Positions 35,662-48,459 of a DNA stretch of 64,000 nt are shown piece after piece. This stretch comes from Solenopsis invicta (lineage: Eukaryota; Arthropoda; Insecta; Hymenoptera; Formicidae). The notes under the pieces are model-generated. The model saw only the letters and a program-made list of their open reading frames with translations. It made no database searches and was not told the origin of the DNA. The DNA lies in contig NC_052667.1 of the NCBI RefSeq assembly GCF_016802725.1, positions 17,747,846-17,811,845 on the forward strand, in the 5' to 3' direction. The position numbers were made by a program, and so were the translations under genes. Within the stretch, counting starts at the first letter, position 1. Each line of letters begins with the position of its first letter.

Positions 35662-38315
35662 TTATTTCAAAACAATTCTCCTGTTAGCATGTGAAGAAGC
35701 AAATACGTCTATAACTTTATTTAAATCTATATTAGTCGCACGTTTTTTTTTCAATAGCAATAATAGCTATATCGCTTAGTCTTGAATTTCCTGTAGTACG
35801 TAAATAAGTCTTTACACGCTTTAAACATGAAAATGATCTTTCGCATGATGCTGTTAAAATTGGAATTGTAACAGCAATTTTTAACAAGTTAAAAATTGTT
35901 TCAAATACATCTTTATATTCACTAAATAAGTGTAAAAACTATAATAAAGTTTTTATATCTTGATTTTCAGGCCTTGATAAAATTTTTTTAATAAGATTAA
36001 TTTCAGAATTCAGATGATCAGTGTTCAAGCTATATTGCATGGCTGAAGTTTTGAGCATTTCAATATTTAAAAAATTTGCATTATCTGGAAGCAATGCACT
36101 TAGACCATTCAAAATATTATTATCGGTAAATCGTCTGTTAAATTCCAATAAAATTTTATCTAATGTAGGCTAAAACCACGATATTTTTGCAGTAATTATT
36201 TCTTGTGCAGAAAGATCATTTTCTACATTAGATTCTACAATAAACGGCTTTAATTTCTCCGGAATTTTACGCATACGCTATTTATTTTTTTTTAATTATC
36301 CATTTCATCAATTCCAACTTCTTTAGTTAAACGATCGGTTTTTTCCCATATTTCTTTCCATGTTTTGTCATTCCTTCTCCACTCTTCGAATATTCTTTTA
36401 GTTTCTTCAATTAATACCTGAGCCTTTACGTAGTCCAATGATGGATTTTGTAAATAATTAGACAAGCTGGTAGTAGTACTGAATATATTTTTATATATTA
36501 CTAAATGTAAGAGAAATTTTTGGTCAATTTGCAGCAATAATCCTTTTGCATCAGCATTAGCTTGTCGATCTTTTTTCATTGCTACATTATTTAATACAAT
36601 AATAATAGCCGCAAAAGTACGTTCTACTGCATCACATGCACGGTATTGAACTGTCCATCTTGTGCTACTCAATCGCTTCAATTCAATTGGTTGTCTGTTC
36701 GTGTAAAGTTTTTTTTGCATGAATACAGGATGTATTGTTGAACACGACATAAACACAATTTTTCTAAAATTGAAAAAAAATTGAAGCTATCTTTATTACT
36801 TTTGCAAGAATCAACAATGACCAAGTTTAAAATATGATTAAAACAATGTATATATGCAGCATTGGGTGCAAATTGTTTTATTTTGGCTTGAACGCCATTC
36901 AAATGCCCACTCATAACATTTGCCCCATCATAACCTTGTGCAACACAATTGTGTAAGTTTAATCCCGCAATTAATATAGTGTTTTTTATTAAATCTGACA
37001 TACTTATTGCATCTAATTTTTCAGCTGGACAAAACCCCATAAACCTTTCATATATTGCACCTTTATAATAATATCTTATTACTACTGAAACTTGCTTCTG
37101 CTTACTTAAATCTTTCCTTTTATCTGCCATTACTGCGAAATATTTTGCTTCTTTAATTTCATTAGCGATTGAAAACTTTATTTGATCAGCCATTATTTTT
37201 ATTAATAAATTTTGAATATCGTGATGTAAATACTGAGCATTTTTTGGACCATCAATTAAACGTGAAAAGATTATAGGATCATGTTTACTGAGCATAGTCA
37301 TTATTTCTCTGAAGTTGTCTTGATTTAAAGATGAACTCGATTCATCATGCCCTCTGTGAGCTATTTCTAATTTTCATGTTAATAGTAAACATTCAGCTAC
37401 AGTTTTTAAATGTTTATTTTCTTGAATTAATTTTGCATGAGCTTCATTCACCATGGTCATAACTGATTTAGAAGATTTATGAAGCTTTAGATATTCTGTA
37501 TATTTTATAGCACAATGCTTATGATTCTCTGAAGCAGCATGTTTTCTTAACCCACCATTTTGTTCTAAAGCTTTTTTCCAAGATCGAAATCCTTCAGAAA
37601 TAAACATCTTTCGAATCGTTCTCAGGACTAATTTGAAAAAAGCGACAATAGAAACAGTACGCTTTATCTTTCAAAACACTATATTCTAACCAGTCGTATC
37701 TTTTATACCAATCTTTCTGAAATGATCTACTTCTATTGCCGATTCGAGTAGTAGGATTCTTGCAAGTTGGGCTGCTTGGGATCATCGATTAATGTTTGAG
37801 AAAGATCTTCAGGTCCTAGAAAAAATTGAAAAATGTTATACGTATTATTAAATCGTGTATAGATTATATATAGAATATATGAATGAATAAACATTGAATT
37901 CATGTTTTTATATATGTATTTACATTCATCAATTTACTTTATTTATTTAATTCATAAATTAATTAATAAATAATTTCCAGTTTAAACGCGCAATTTTAAA
38001 CTAATATAGTTATGACTAATGTAAAGTTTTACCTGGAGGTTTTCGTAATGCTGTTAAAGTTGAAGCAGAGTGTTGTTCAATCGTCAATTCTTCTGTTTGT
38101 TTATCATCCATAACATCATATTGGTCATCAGTATCAGATTTAGTATAATCACTATCATCATCATTTTCACTTTTGTCTTGAATATAACTAATATCGCTTA
38201 TATTAGAATCAGCTTTATTTGTAGCATTTGAACATGAAATTTTATCGTCGTCTTCACAGTTCTTTTTCTTTTTGTTTTGTAAAAAATCCAGCATAGTTAC
38301 ATGTCGCTTAGACAT
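35662..38315 (-). pseudogene. hAT transposase, ZMYM1-like, a few frameshifts
   Basis: Start codon at 38313-38315 (MSKRHVTMLDFLQNKKKK), stop at 35662-35664. After an acidic N-terminal part (to about 38029) a GTAAAA donor and a TTTTTCTAG acceptor near 37817 look like a real intron of about 210 bases. Next come a TTF-type zinc finger (WLEYSVLKDKAYCFYCRFF), GGLRKHAASENHKHC, then the DUF4371/RNase-H-like part (YFAVMADKRKDL, CVAQGYDGANVMSGH, AAYIHCFNHILNLVIVD). The C-terminal dimerisation segment is SCERSFSCLKRVKTYLR. Frameshifts near 37600, 36750 and 36290 and a stop near 37380 break it. It is the least damaged transposase here. The host gene ZMYM1 is related but this copy lies inside hAT ends. 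Confidence 0.88.
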
Positions 38316-38470
38316 TGTAAATTAAAAAATAATACGCTTATATAATTTACTTTTACAGACAACAGATTGAATACTTATTACGTTTTAAAGAAAAGATATT
38401 TGTTTTCTTGCTTAATAGATGTAATATCGCTGCCTGGCAAGGATTGTCAGGATGCCGTCGTGCCGTTTGA

Positions 38471-38541
38471 CTGCACGTGATAAACAAAAGAATACGACGG
38501 CTACCGTCGAGCCATCGTATTCTTTTGTTTATCACGTGCAG
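38471..38541. repeat. Perfect 27-bp subterminal hairpin of the hAT
   Basis: CTGCACGTGATAAACAAAAG plus AATACGA (38471-38497) is exactly complementary to 38515-38541. A third, partial copy of the TATTCTTTTGTTTATC word follows at about 38561. Repeated subterminal motifs of this kind are usual transposase-binding sites in hAT elements. Confidence 0.85.
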
Positions 38542-39783
38542 CTTGACGGCTGGCATTGTATTCTTTTGTTTATCGCCAAATATATTCCATTTCTTATTTT
38601 CACTAAAATAAGCTGTGCTCTATTGATAAATGTCTCAGTAACAATAAATAAATAATTATAAATATTTATAAATATACATTTTTGAAATATTTTTATTTTT
38701 AAATGTTATTTTGGGGGGGGGGCCGGCTAGGGGCCCAACATATTTTTGGGGGGGCCCGGGCCACCCCTGTAGCGCCGCCACTGCGCATGGGCTTAGCATT
38801 TCTCAGCTGAGTGCTTCCAACGTGTCGCGAACCGATTTTGCCGTATGTGATAGAGCATTGTCATAGAGAAAAATGATCTTGTGTTGCCTTTTTCGATATT
38901 CTGGTTGTTTTTTGAATAGCGAATAGTTCAAATCGATCAATTGTTGTTGTAGCGTTTGGTATTAACAGTTTCACCAGGCTTTAATAGCTCATAATAGACC
39001 ACACCCTTCTGAACCCACCAAACACAGAGCATAATCATTCTGCCGAAACAATTTGGTCTTGCGGTTGATGTGGATGGTGCACCTGGGTCTAACCATGATT
39101 TTTTTAACTTGGGATTTTCAAAATATATCCACTTTTTGTTCTCAGTAACGGCAGACAGATACAATGCAAAAACGACTTTCTTATGTATCGTTCGAGCAAA
39201 TTTTCACATGTTTGCGCCTCTCTATCTGTCTCTCATTTAACTCATGTGATATCCATCTGTCGACTTTCTGAATTTATCCCATCTCTCGTAGGCGATTAGA
39301 AACAGCTTGTTGACTAATGCTCAATTGCTCTACGAGTTGTTTTTATGTTTGTGAATCGTCTTTGTCTAACAATACTTGCAATTCTACATCTTTGTATTTT
39401 TTTGATGGTTTTTCCGTGTTCCTTGTCTGCAACATCGAAATCACCACTTTTAAAACACCGAAATCATCGTTCACACGTATCTTGCGATGGAGCATGTTCA
39501 CTATAAGCTTCCCGAAGTAATCAGTATGATTTAGCAGCAGTTTTCTTCAAATAAAAACAAATAAAAACAAAAAATTAACTCTGCGAATGCTCTTTATTTG
39601 GCACAAATTTCGACATATTGAACACAGCAAAATAATACTATGCAAAAATTTTTTTAATTTATCACTTGTACGCGTTGGCTCTTTTTGGCACAACAAAATG
39701 GCATATACGTTCAATCTTTATACTGCATATTGCATTAGTGCACCATCTGTTGTCTCAAATCCACATTTTATATTTGTAAGGTA

Positions 39784-40799
39784 TTTGAGCCGAATAAGGC
39801 CCAGTAGTAAATAAGGCCCACTTTTAAATTTATTATTTAAAAATGCGCTTTATGTTTAAAATATATGTTTAAAAGATGTGTCATAGGGAGTAGATAAAGA
39901 GGGACTAGGGAATTAATATCGGTAGCACGTTTATTCAGTGCAACAAAAGCTTGTAACAAAGTAGGGATCAGCCGTTTTTATAAAAATTTGTTGTAAATTT
40001 AATAAGTATACATTATTTTATGATTTATTACAACATATTATAATATTATTTAATATTCTAACCATAAAAAAAAACAAATATATATTGATTTTTTGAAATA
40101 AGTATATTTTTTTATAAATAATGTATTATTAAATAAGACCCATACATACATTTATTGTGATAGCTATTACCATTTGTTTATTATGTATGGGGCTTGCAAC
40201 AGAGAATAATGATTTTTAATGACGCTAACTTTCCATAAGCTAAAATTGCATTAAAATTTATATTTCTAATATATTATTATATTAGAAATTACAAATGCGT
40301 TGGTAAATCATGCTCTTATGGTAAAAAGTGCGTACAACCATTAATAATCACCCTGTATATGGTGTATGCTTGATATTATAATGGTGTAGGAATATTTAAA
40401 AAAAGTAACACCAAAAAGACCTGTTTTTTAGCCCATTTCTTGGATCCCGAATTTCAAACTTTTTTATACCAAATATTACTATATAATGGAACATAATAAT
40501 TCCAGAGAAATTTTAAGATGAGCATGAGCGCGGTTCCGGAGATAATAAAGGGTTGAAAGGTGATGATTTCTTATAACACAGAGCGCCGTTTTTAGACTTT
40601 TTTTCTGTTGTTTAAATACAAGTAGCATTTCCTATATATTTTTTTTGGGGGGGGGGGGTCGTTGAATACGAATCTGATAAGCAAATTGCTCTATCACGTC
40701 AGATTTCTTAAAAAACTGTCAAAAATGATCATTTTTACTTTACCATGACGTTAAAAAAAAATCTATTTTGTATCTATCTAAAAATCTATGTAAAATATA
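39784..40799 (+). other. Intron 3 sequence with a lone element end
   Basis: AT-rich. TAATCACCCTGTATATGG at about 40348 looks like an isolated ACAGGGTGATT-type terminus. The stretch 40380-40700 reads like transposon DNA (a conserved-looking ACACCAAAAAGACC block) but I cannot classify it. Confidence 0.4.
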
Positions 40800-41799
40800 T
40801 AGGGGAGACCGGGGCTATTTGTTAGACCTTTTTTTGTATCTCCTGAGTTCTATATTCATTAAAAAAAAGAAACATGGGACGGTTTGAAAGGTTGAATTTT
40901 CTCCTTCACAATGCCGGTATAGATAGAACATGGAAGTATACTTGCTTTGAAGTACATATAAAAATGTTGGCCAATGCCAAAAATTACGAATAGCTCTTAG
41001 CCCGGAGTAATTCGTAATTAGTCCGGGAACATTCCGAAATTTGTGTTTCAAGTTGAAAGACTGTAAAAAAGCTGTTGTTAAGACTTTCTTTTATTTAAAA
41101 AAAAATATAGGTATACAAAAAACAAATGCAAACATACACGTTTGCATGTCTTTTTATGCTATTGGTGTGACAGATTTCCTAATCTCACAAGTCAATCTTT
41201 AACGCTTTATAACTTTTTACTTGCTTAAGAGCGTCGATTTTATATTCATATTCATGTTTTATATACTGAAATACACAATATTATCAAGTTTGAATTAAAT
41301 CAATGAAGAACTTTACCTCAATGCTTAACTCTGCGTAGCGCAGACGTTTGTAACACAGTCAAAGGGTTAAGGTTATCCAACTTAGGTTAGGCGCTGTAAT
41401 CAGTATTAACGAATCGTCCCGGTGTTACAAATAGCCCCAACATCAACTGTGCCCGTTATTGCGTATGATCGACAAAAATAGACATCACACAGCAAAAAGT
41501 AAACAGGAAATGTTTCAAATACATTTGACTAGACACGATACATTTAAAGTTTTCAAAAAAACCTTATTATCTTATTTAAATTTCGAAGAAATGCTGACTA
41601 TCAGAAATTACTTTGACTGTCGCAAAACATATTTTTCATTACTACGATATTAATATGACGCCGTTACCAACAAAACTTTGTTAGTAACATCGTTACATTA
41701 GGACGTGTTTACAGTGTTTAAAGTAAATTTTTAATATGTACCCATAAAAAGATTTCCAATTATCGAATTATCCCGTCTAACAATTTCCCCCGATCTCAT
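40800..41799. mobile_element. 1-kb element with GGGGAGACCGGGG ends
   Basis: The left end GGGGAGACCGGGGCTATTTG and the right end, inverted as GAGATCGGGGGAAATTGTTAG, flank about 1 kb without a gene. The left 640 bases recur at 55764-56432 in direct orientation at moderate divergence (GAGACGGTTTGAAAGGTTGA, GTTGAAAGACTGTAAAAA, TACACGTTTGCATGTC). So it is a dispersed non-autonomous element. Confidence 0.75.
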
Positions 41800-41841
41800 A
41801 CACACACACACACGCGTGCGCGCGCGCACACACATACACAC

Positions 41842-44704
41842 ACAGGATGTCCCAGACATCGTTCTATAAAGCTTGTTACATGAGGTAGAAGGAATCGAGA
41901 CAAACCAAAAAGACTAATACCATTTTGCGATATTTGCAATAATTTTCGAGTAATAAAATATTAAAGTCAATCGAATAAGAATGCGCAAAGAGACAAGCGG
42001 TTGCTCGCCTGAGCCGTAGGACCATCCACCGTGGCTCGACTGTAGATGATAGTAAATGGCGCGCGGCGAGGGGAAAGATAGCTTGATACCGCACCGCTTC
42101 CGCACCGAGGCTTGCGTCAACGCTATACATTCGCGATCACGATTATTAAGTATTTTGTTCTTTGTAATATTTATAGCATTTTTTATAGCGAAAAACCAAA
42201 AAATAAATAATGTAACTTTGCGAATGTAGCATTACACCTCTCCCTCTAAAGTACAATAGCACAGTAAATATTATCTCTTTAAACAACAGTTCTAATTAAT
42301 ACTATTCAAATCTCACCATTATGTGTAATTTTAAGAAAAAAATTTTAACTGTTACCATTTCTTTACACTTTTTATATTAAACACGGTAAGACACTTGGAT
42401 AAATAGTATCATGCTGATTATAAATTATTCTATTTTTAGCGACAGTTTTCATTAGAAATATTTACATAATAATATAGTACATTGTTACTGTGAATGTACG
42501 TAATGTCATTAAATATAATTTAATACATTATTATAAGAAAAATAAGATAATTGATGATTGTAGAGCGAAATATTCTATTAAGAGACCCGGTCGCGACTCG
42601 CGCTTGTTTTTTTAAAAGAAAACTTTTCTCATCTCTGAATCTCTCTGAACGAACGAAGCGAGAGAGACCGAGCGCCTCTTTTACACGAGTCAGCGAGTTC
42701 AAGCATAACGAGATTATCAGATCTCAGCAACGGCTGAACCGATCAAGTTCTGAGTAGTCTCAATCGATAGCTTGGGAACGAATTGCATAACAAAAGTGTT
42801 TTTATTTTTTTCTCCGTGCCCTATGAGCGGAGATATCGCGATGCAAATTCTAATTTCTCTACATTTTTCTGTAAGATACATCTCCTTGGTCGTCGCCCTC
42901 AGGAATTCTTCCTTTCACATTTTCGACACAGTGTGAAAGGCTCGCTACTACACTATCAGCATTTATGCGACCATGTGATGTGCATCACGTGACCGCGATC
43001 ATGATTGCGCGTATGACAGGTTTCCTAACCTGTAACCTGAATCGTCAATAATATCTTGGTTTGTGGCAAACGACACATTTTTTTGTCGAATTTGTTTGCG
43101 TGATGCAAAAATGCGTTAAATGCTATTATTAATAAATATGTGCAGTTAAAAATATATATTTTGCATTAGCTAGAATCAATATTATATTATACTCCTACGA
43201 GTGCTACGTATAAAATTTTTCAAGTGTCATAAGATATGATTTACAAAGTGCACATGAATATGATAATGAAACGAGGTTAATTAGATCGGTAATTAGATGC
43301 ACCTTATTAAATCTATTTTTATCTTTCTCCAATGCATATTTTGACCTTTCCCAGCAAAAATGTGGTTCGCTTTCTCAGATCTGACTCTAAGTCATACTTT
43401 TTTAATTCTAGCGTTAATGTAAATGTATATTTTGAATAAATTTGTGATATAAATTTAATAAATAAATGTATATTTTTAATAAAAAATAAAAAGATAGGAA
43501 AAGCAATGAGAACAATTGAATAATTTCTATACAAAACCTGATTATTACTATTTCTAGCAGCGCCTGTTTTTGTGCAAAAAATTAAAAATTTTTTGAAAAT
43601 ACAAATACTACCACTTGGGTTTTGTAGAAAAAGTATATTCTCTTTATAACAGGCGCACTTTAAAGATTTCATACATTTTTTGGACAAACGCATCATTTTT
43701 ATTAGATTATACAATTTTAAGATATTTATTTTAAGTAAATACCACTTCGTTTTGAATAAAAGATTTTGTAGAAAATATTAATACACATTATTTTGATTTA
43801 AAAAATAAAGACTTTTAGGCGCGCGCGCACAAAAACAAGCGCCTTTTTTTACCTTTTTTGAAAAAGTAATTTTGTACTGATTAGAACTACGATAAATAAA
43901 CATTTATCGCAATTTTAATAGAATATTTCGCTCTACAATCATCAATTTAAGCACAATTAGAGCGGCAACATATTTTTTAATGTTAGACTTTATATTTTTT
44001 TATAATGTATTAAATTACATTTAATGACATTACATTTACAGTAACAATGTGCTATATTGTTACGTAAATATTTATAATGAAAACTGTCGTTAGAACTGTG
44101 ATAAATTATAATAAGCATGATGCTATTTATCCGAGTATCTTACGTTTAATGAAAAGTGTAAAAAAATGGAAATAGTTTAAATTTTGTTCTTGAAATTATA
44201 CGTAATAGTGAGATTCGAATACTATTAATTAGAACTGTTGTTTAAAGAAATAATATTTACTGTGTTCTTGTACTTTAGAGGGAGAGGTGTGATGCTACAT
44301 TTGCGAAGTTACATTATTTAACTTTTTGGTTTTTTTTTGCTATAAAAAATGATAGAGATATTACAAAAAACAAAATACTTAATAATCGTGATCGTGAGTG
44401 TATAGCCTTGACGCATGACTCGGCGCGGTACGGGGACATTCGGCGTCGCGGCGATACGAAGCTATCCTTCCCCTCGCCGCGCGCTACTCACCGTCTTGCC
44501 TACTGTCGGGCCGCGGTGGGCGGCCCTACGGCTCAGACGAGCGACTGTTTATCTCTCCGCGCGCTCTTATTTGGCTAACCTTAATATTTTATTACTCGAA
44601 AATTATTGCAAATATCGCAAAATGGTATTAGACTTTTTTTGTTTGTTTCAATTTCTTCTACCTCATGTGACAAACTTCATAGAACGGTCTGGGATACTCT
44701 GTGT
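41842..44704. mobile_element. Foldback element with ACAGGATGTCCCAGAC ends, 2.86 kb
   Basis: The left arm 41842-42590 and right arm 43915-44704 are inverted copies. Shared words include TACCATTTTGCGATATTTGC, GGCGCGCGGCGAGGGG, GAGGGAGAGGTGTGATGCTAC-type and ATGATTGTAGAGCGAAATATTC. The right end reads, inverted, ACACAGAGTATCCCAGACC. The central 1.3 kb is unrelated to the arms and contains segment B (42591-42815), whose inverted partner lies outside the element. A miniature relative is at 63211-63674. A CA/CG dinucleotide run flanks the left end. Confidence 0.85.
42591..42815. repeat. Segment B, inverted partner at 44815-44960
   Basis: ACACGAGTCAGCGAGTTCAAGC, GAGATTATCAGATCTCAG and CAAGTTCTGAGTAGTCTCAAT recur inverted at 44815-44960, outside the foldback's right end. 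The order A, B, A', B' is not that of a simple palindrome. Confidence 0.75.
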
Positions 44705-44960
44705 AGATAAATTCATAAATATGTATATAAATAATTAAATAATTTCTTAAATAAATAGATCTAAAATGCATAAATAAATGAATCAGTGAACAAATATACA
44801 GCTTGTCTTATGAAGAGAGAAAAAATAAAAACACTTTTATTATACAATTCAATCCCAAGCTATCCATTGAGACTGCTCAGAACTTGATCGGTTCAACCGT
44901 TACTGAGATCTGATAATCTCGTTATGCTTGAACTCGCTGACTCGTGTAAAAGAGGGTCTG

Positions 44961-46233
44961 CGACTTGCTAAAGCGTGCACTTGGCGCGAGGCTCGACCGC
45001 GCTTCTTGATTGTGAACCGAGTATGGATCTTTCTAAGTAATTGAAACCTGAAAAATAAAAATATTCTCAATTTACATTTCAAATATTGATTGAAATGAAA
45101 CCAGTATTAAAACTAAAAATTGAAAAAATATTAGTTTTCAAAAATTATTTTGATGTTATTTTAATTTTAAACATTATTTTTATCTTATTTTAATCTATCC
45201 ACACTGAATAATTAACGATAATAAAAAATACATAATTTACAAAAAATAAATATTTCTACAGAAGTTTATTTTAAGTTCTTTAATATTTTTTCTAAAAGTT
45301 CTTGAAAACGGACCTTTTCTGAATTCAATAAAATAAAATACCTTAATTAAGGATACACAAATTGTCAACATAATCTTATTTTAATAAATTTTTTAATTAT
45401 AAATCAATCTTTTTTCTCAGAACAATGGTTTGCTGATCTACTACTTGCTATCAACTCAGTCCCTTTTTATCGTCTCTCTTACTTCTTGCTACGCATGCTA
45501 TACTTGATTCATTGCAAGAACATATCTAGCACAAATCAAAATTTGTCCGTTTCGCGCATGTTTCCTTACAGAAGGAGAACGCCTTCCGCTTAGGCCAGTA
45601 AACTTACTTTTTTACAGCGGGTAACATAAGAGCATTGATTTGGCATATCAATATTAATTTTTCTTTAATATGTTACATATTAAAGAACAATATAATTTAA
45701 TTTGCAAAAGGACATTGAATGTCTTGATGATTCTTGTTTATTTTATAAACTTTAAACAAAAACTAACATAATACTTATAACTATAATTTTTCTTTGTATA
45801 TCAATTCGATATATTATTTATATTATATTACTTTTTTATTTTATTACAATTTTTAGTTTTTTTACAGTACTGCAATAACTCTTGTAATAAGGTTTTATAA
45901 AATAAGAATTATGTTTTGTTTTGTTTAACTTACAATAAAGTTTATTATGTTGTTTTTTTTTTTAAATTTTTAGTAAGTCCATAAAATTTAATTTTTACAT
46001 TTATTTTGTATATTATTATTATTATTATTGTAATACTTAATTATAAAAATGATCTTCAATAAAAATTTGTTTTTATTATGGATTTAACTATTTCGTAAAT
46101 TATGGACACCCAATTGTGTAATTTAAATATATTAAGATTTCGACTTAATTACAGTGAAATATAGAGATTATTTGATCTGTTCAATTTTTTAACAATAAGC
46201 GTGAGTCCGAGCGTGCCATATTTACGTATACTG
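44961..46233 (+). other. Intron 3 sequence, no feature recognised
   Basis: AT-rich with poly-T and TTA runs (46015-46032). No coding sequence or element ends seen. Confidence 0.5.
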
Positions 46234-46735
46234 ACAAGGAGAGTCCACAAGTATATTACCTATTTTAATAAAATTTTATGGCTGTGTAGTATTTATTCAC
46301 ACCTTTATTGTAGTAAACCGTTTATTGTAAAAATTAGGCATTCTCGAGAAAATGACGATTAGATATTTCTAGTATCTATAGTACAGAAGAACGATTGTCG
46401 AGTTATAGCGATGTAGCGTGGATCGTTATAGGATGTCGACTAGTACGTGTGAGGTTCCGGGTTCAATTCCCGCGGATGAGATTTTTTTTTATTTAAATTT
46501 TATATTTTTAAATTATTGTATGTATAATTGACATCCTAACGCCCCACGCTACGTTACTAATTCGACAATCGTTCTTCTGTAGCGAGACTACAGAAGCTGG
46601 AAATATTTAATCGTTATTTTCTCGAGAATGCTTAATTTTCACAACAAACAGGCTTTACTGCAATAAAGATGTTAATGAATAATACACAGCCATAAAATTT
46701 TATTAAAATTGATACTTGCCGCAGACTCCCCTTGT
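46234..46735. mobile_element. Palindromic element carrying tRNA-like sequence (copy 2)
   Basis: The left end ACAAGGAGAGTCCACAAGTAT and the right end, inverted, ACAAGGGGAGTCTGCGGCAAG lead into arms matching copy 1 at 18977: TTTTATGGCTGTGTAGTATT, GGCATTCTCGAGAAAATGACG, AGAAGAACGATTGTCGA. The left arm runs into a tRNA-like sequence with GGGTTCAATTCCCGCGG and a T run (about 46402-46490). The right arm holds its 5' half inverted (GACATCCTAACGCCCCACGC). 502 bases, non-coding. No target duplication was clear. Confidence 0.8.
46402..46490 (+). repeat. tRNA-like sequence in copy 2
   Basis: GTTATAGCGATGTAGCGTGG is A-box-like, and CCGGGTTCAATTCCCGC forms a T-arm with four of five pairs. A run of nine T residues follows. 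Functional status unknown. Confidence 0.5.
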
Positions 46736-46942
46736 AAGTAACGCTTTTCCTACTATGCTATTCATATGCGTAGACTTAGATGTGTTCTTGCTGTGAACCA
46801 AGGTTACATACAAATATCTTTTTTAGAAAAACAATTTTATTTTTCAAGATTTATTTTAATCTAGTTTCTCATGAATCATTCTCTCTACAAATCTTCAAAA
46901 GTTATACAGAATGATTTAGATCAACCAGAGGAACAAATACAC

Positions 46943-48035
46943 ATATGTATTCCTCGACAGTACTTATGGGCCTGCGATATATATTTTTTGTTTTCATAAA
47001 AAAATTGAGTGTTGTGAAAATAACATAACGTTATAAAGAATTAACTACAGTAATTTTACCAGATGTTAAATTGACTACTGCAACAATATATGATTTAAGT
47101 TTTCGAGTTTAAAAAATTAAAGGATCCCGCACAATTTTTATGATTTTTCTACAATAAGCTATTAGTCAGTATCATAAAACATAAAAATTAACCAATCACA
47201 GTCAAATGTGAAGAGAATATTTGACTGTGATTGAACAAGTTTTATGACGTGACTAATAATACCGACTTGTTGTAGAAAGCTTATTATGGAAATTGGATTT
47301 TGGTGAAATTGGCTGAAAATTTAATATGTTGTACATCTTGTCATCCCGATGAAAGATGAACAATCCGAAGTAAAAGGCGAAGAGACTCACTTTAATTAAG
47401 CACCCCGAAGTAAGAGGCGAAAATACTTTAATTAATCCTTCCAAAGCCACTCACCTTCACTCGCTCTCCTTATTGTAATCTCCTACAAACACATTTCAAA
47501 ATAATTTTAGATCCTGAGTTAATTGATGTGAAACGACAGCGTTCAATACAATTTTAATTTTTAAAATTACCGATTTTAAGTCAATGTCACATTTGCAGTT
47601 TTTTATTTAAAATTATACACCGAAATAATTAGAAAGTATGTAAAATAATGATGTAAGCATGCATGTTACTCGATGAAAATAAGGTGTGACATTAGACATT
47701 TTTGACAAGTAGCTCCTCGTGAAGGTAAAATGATCAATTATTGGAGGTTGTGACCCTGGAGATTTTTCATCAGGATGACAAGATGTACAACATATTACAT
47801 TTTTAACCAATTCCTCCGAAACCAAATTTCCATAAAGATTATGTGAGGCTAATTTAAATAATCTCAAAATGTCAATACATATTTAAATCTTAGAAACAAA
47901 ATTATAATTTAATACATCTTTAAACTGCATTTTAATTTGCAACACTGTTTGATTTTTTTTTCTTACATATTTTTTATAACAATAAAAGAATATACGTATT
48001 GCATGCCCATAAGTACTGTCGAGGAAATAAGTCAT
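46943..48035. mobile_element. Imperfect palindrome, about 1.1 kb
   Basis: TTCCTCGACAGTACTTATGGGC (about 46951) recurs inverted at 48005-48027. ATATGTTGTACATCTTGTCATCC (about 47325) recurs inverted at about 47770-47793. A separate 127-base hairpin sits between (47149-47275). The pattern is that of a decayed foldback element. Unclassified. Confidence 0.6.
47149..47275. mobile_element. 127-base hairpin MITE
   Basis: CTACAATAAGCTATTAGTCAGT pairs with ACTAATAATACCGACTTGTTGTAG at the other end. An inner stem AATCACAGTCAAATGTG / TATTTGACTGTGATT continues to the centre. Non-coding. Confidence 0.65.
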
Positions 48036-48459
48036 CAAATTGTTGAAGCGCTTGCAGCTATCATGCATAAAATAATACAACAATTGTTAGAGAACTTTAT
48101 TAGACGTGCTCAACTTTGTATTAAAATGGATGGTGGCTATTTCAAACTACTCTAAAATTTTTGAAACATTATTTAGAATGTATTTAAAAATTTTTAATAT
48201 AATTTGTAGTAATAATATAGCTTATTATTTGTTTACTCTTCTCCTTTTTTCTCATATCATAATTTGGAATTTTGTTTATTTTATTTCCTGAATATGATAT
48301 ATTTATTTATATTAAATGCTAATTTTAAATGTAAATTTTATCTAATATTTTCTATTGTTTGTGATATAACTTTTTGTAAAGAAGTTTTGGAAATGTTTAT
48401 TGTCTGATGTTTCCAATATTATTTGATTAAATAATTTTACTAATATTGATTTTATTTAT

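Noticed and set aside
38016..38315. A host ZMYM1 gene
   Set aside because: The coding region lies inside hAT terminal repeats with an 8-base target duplication and contains frameshifts, so it is a transposase relic.
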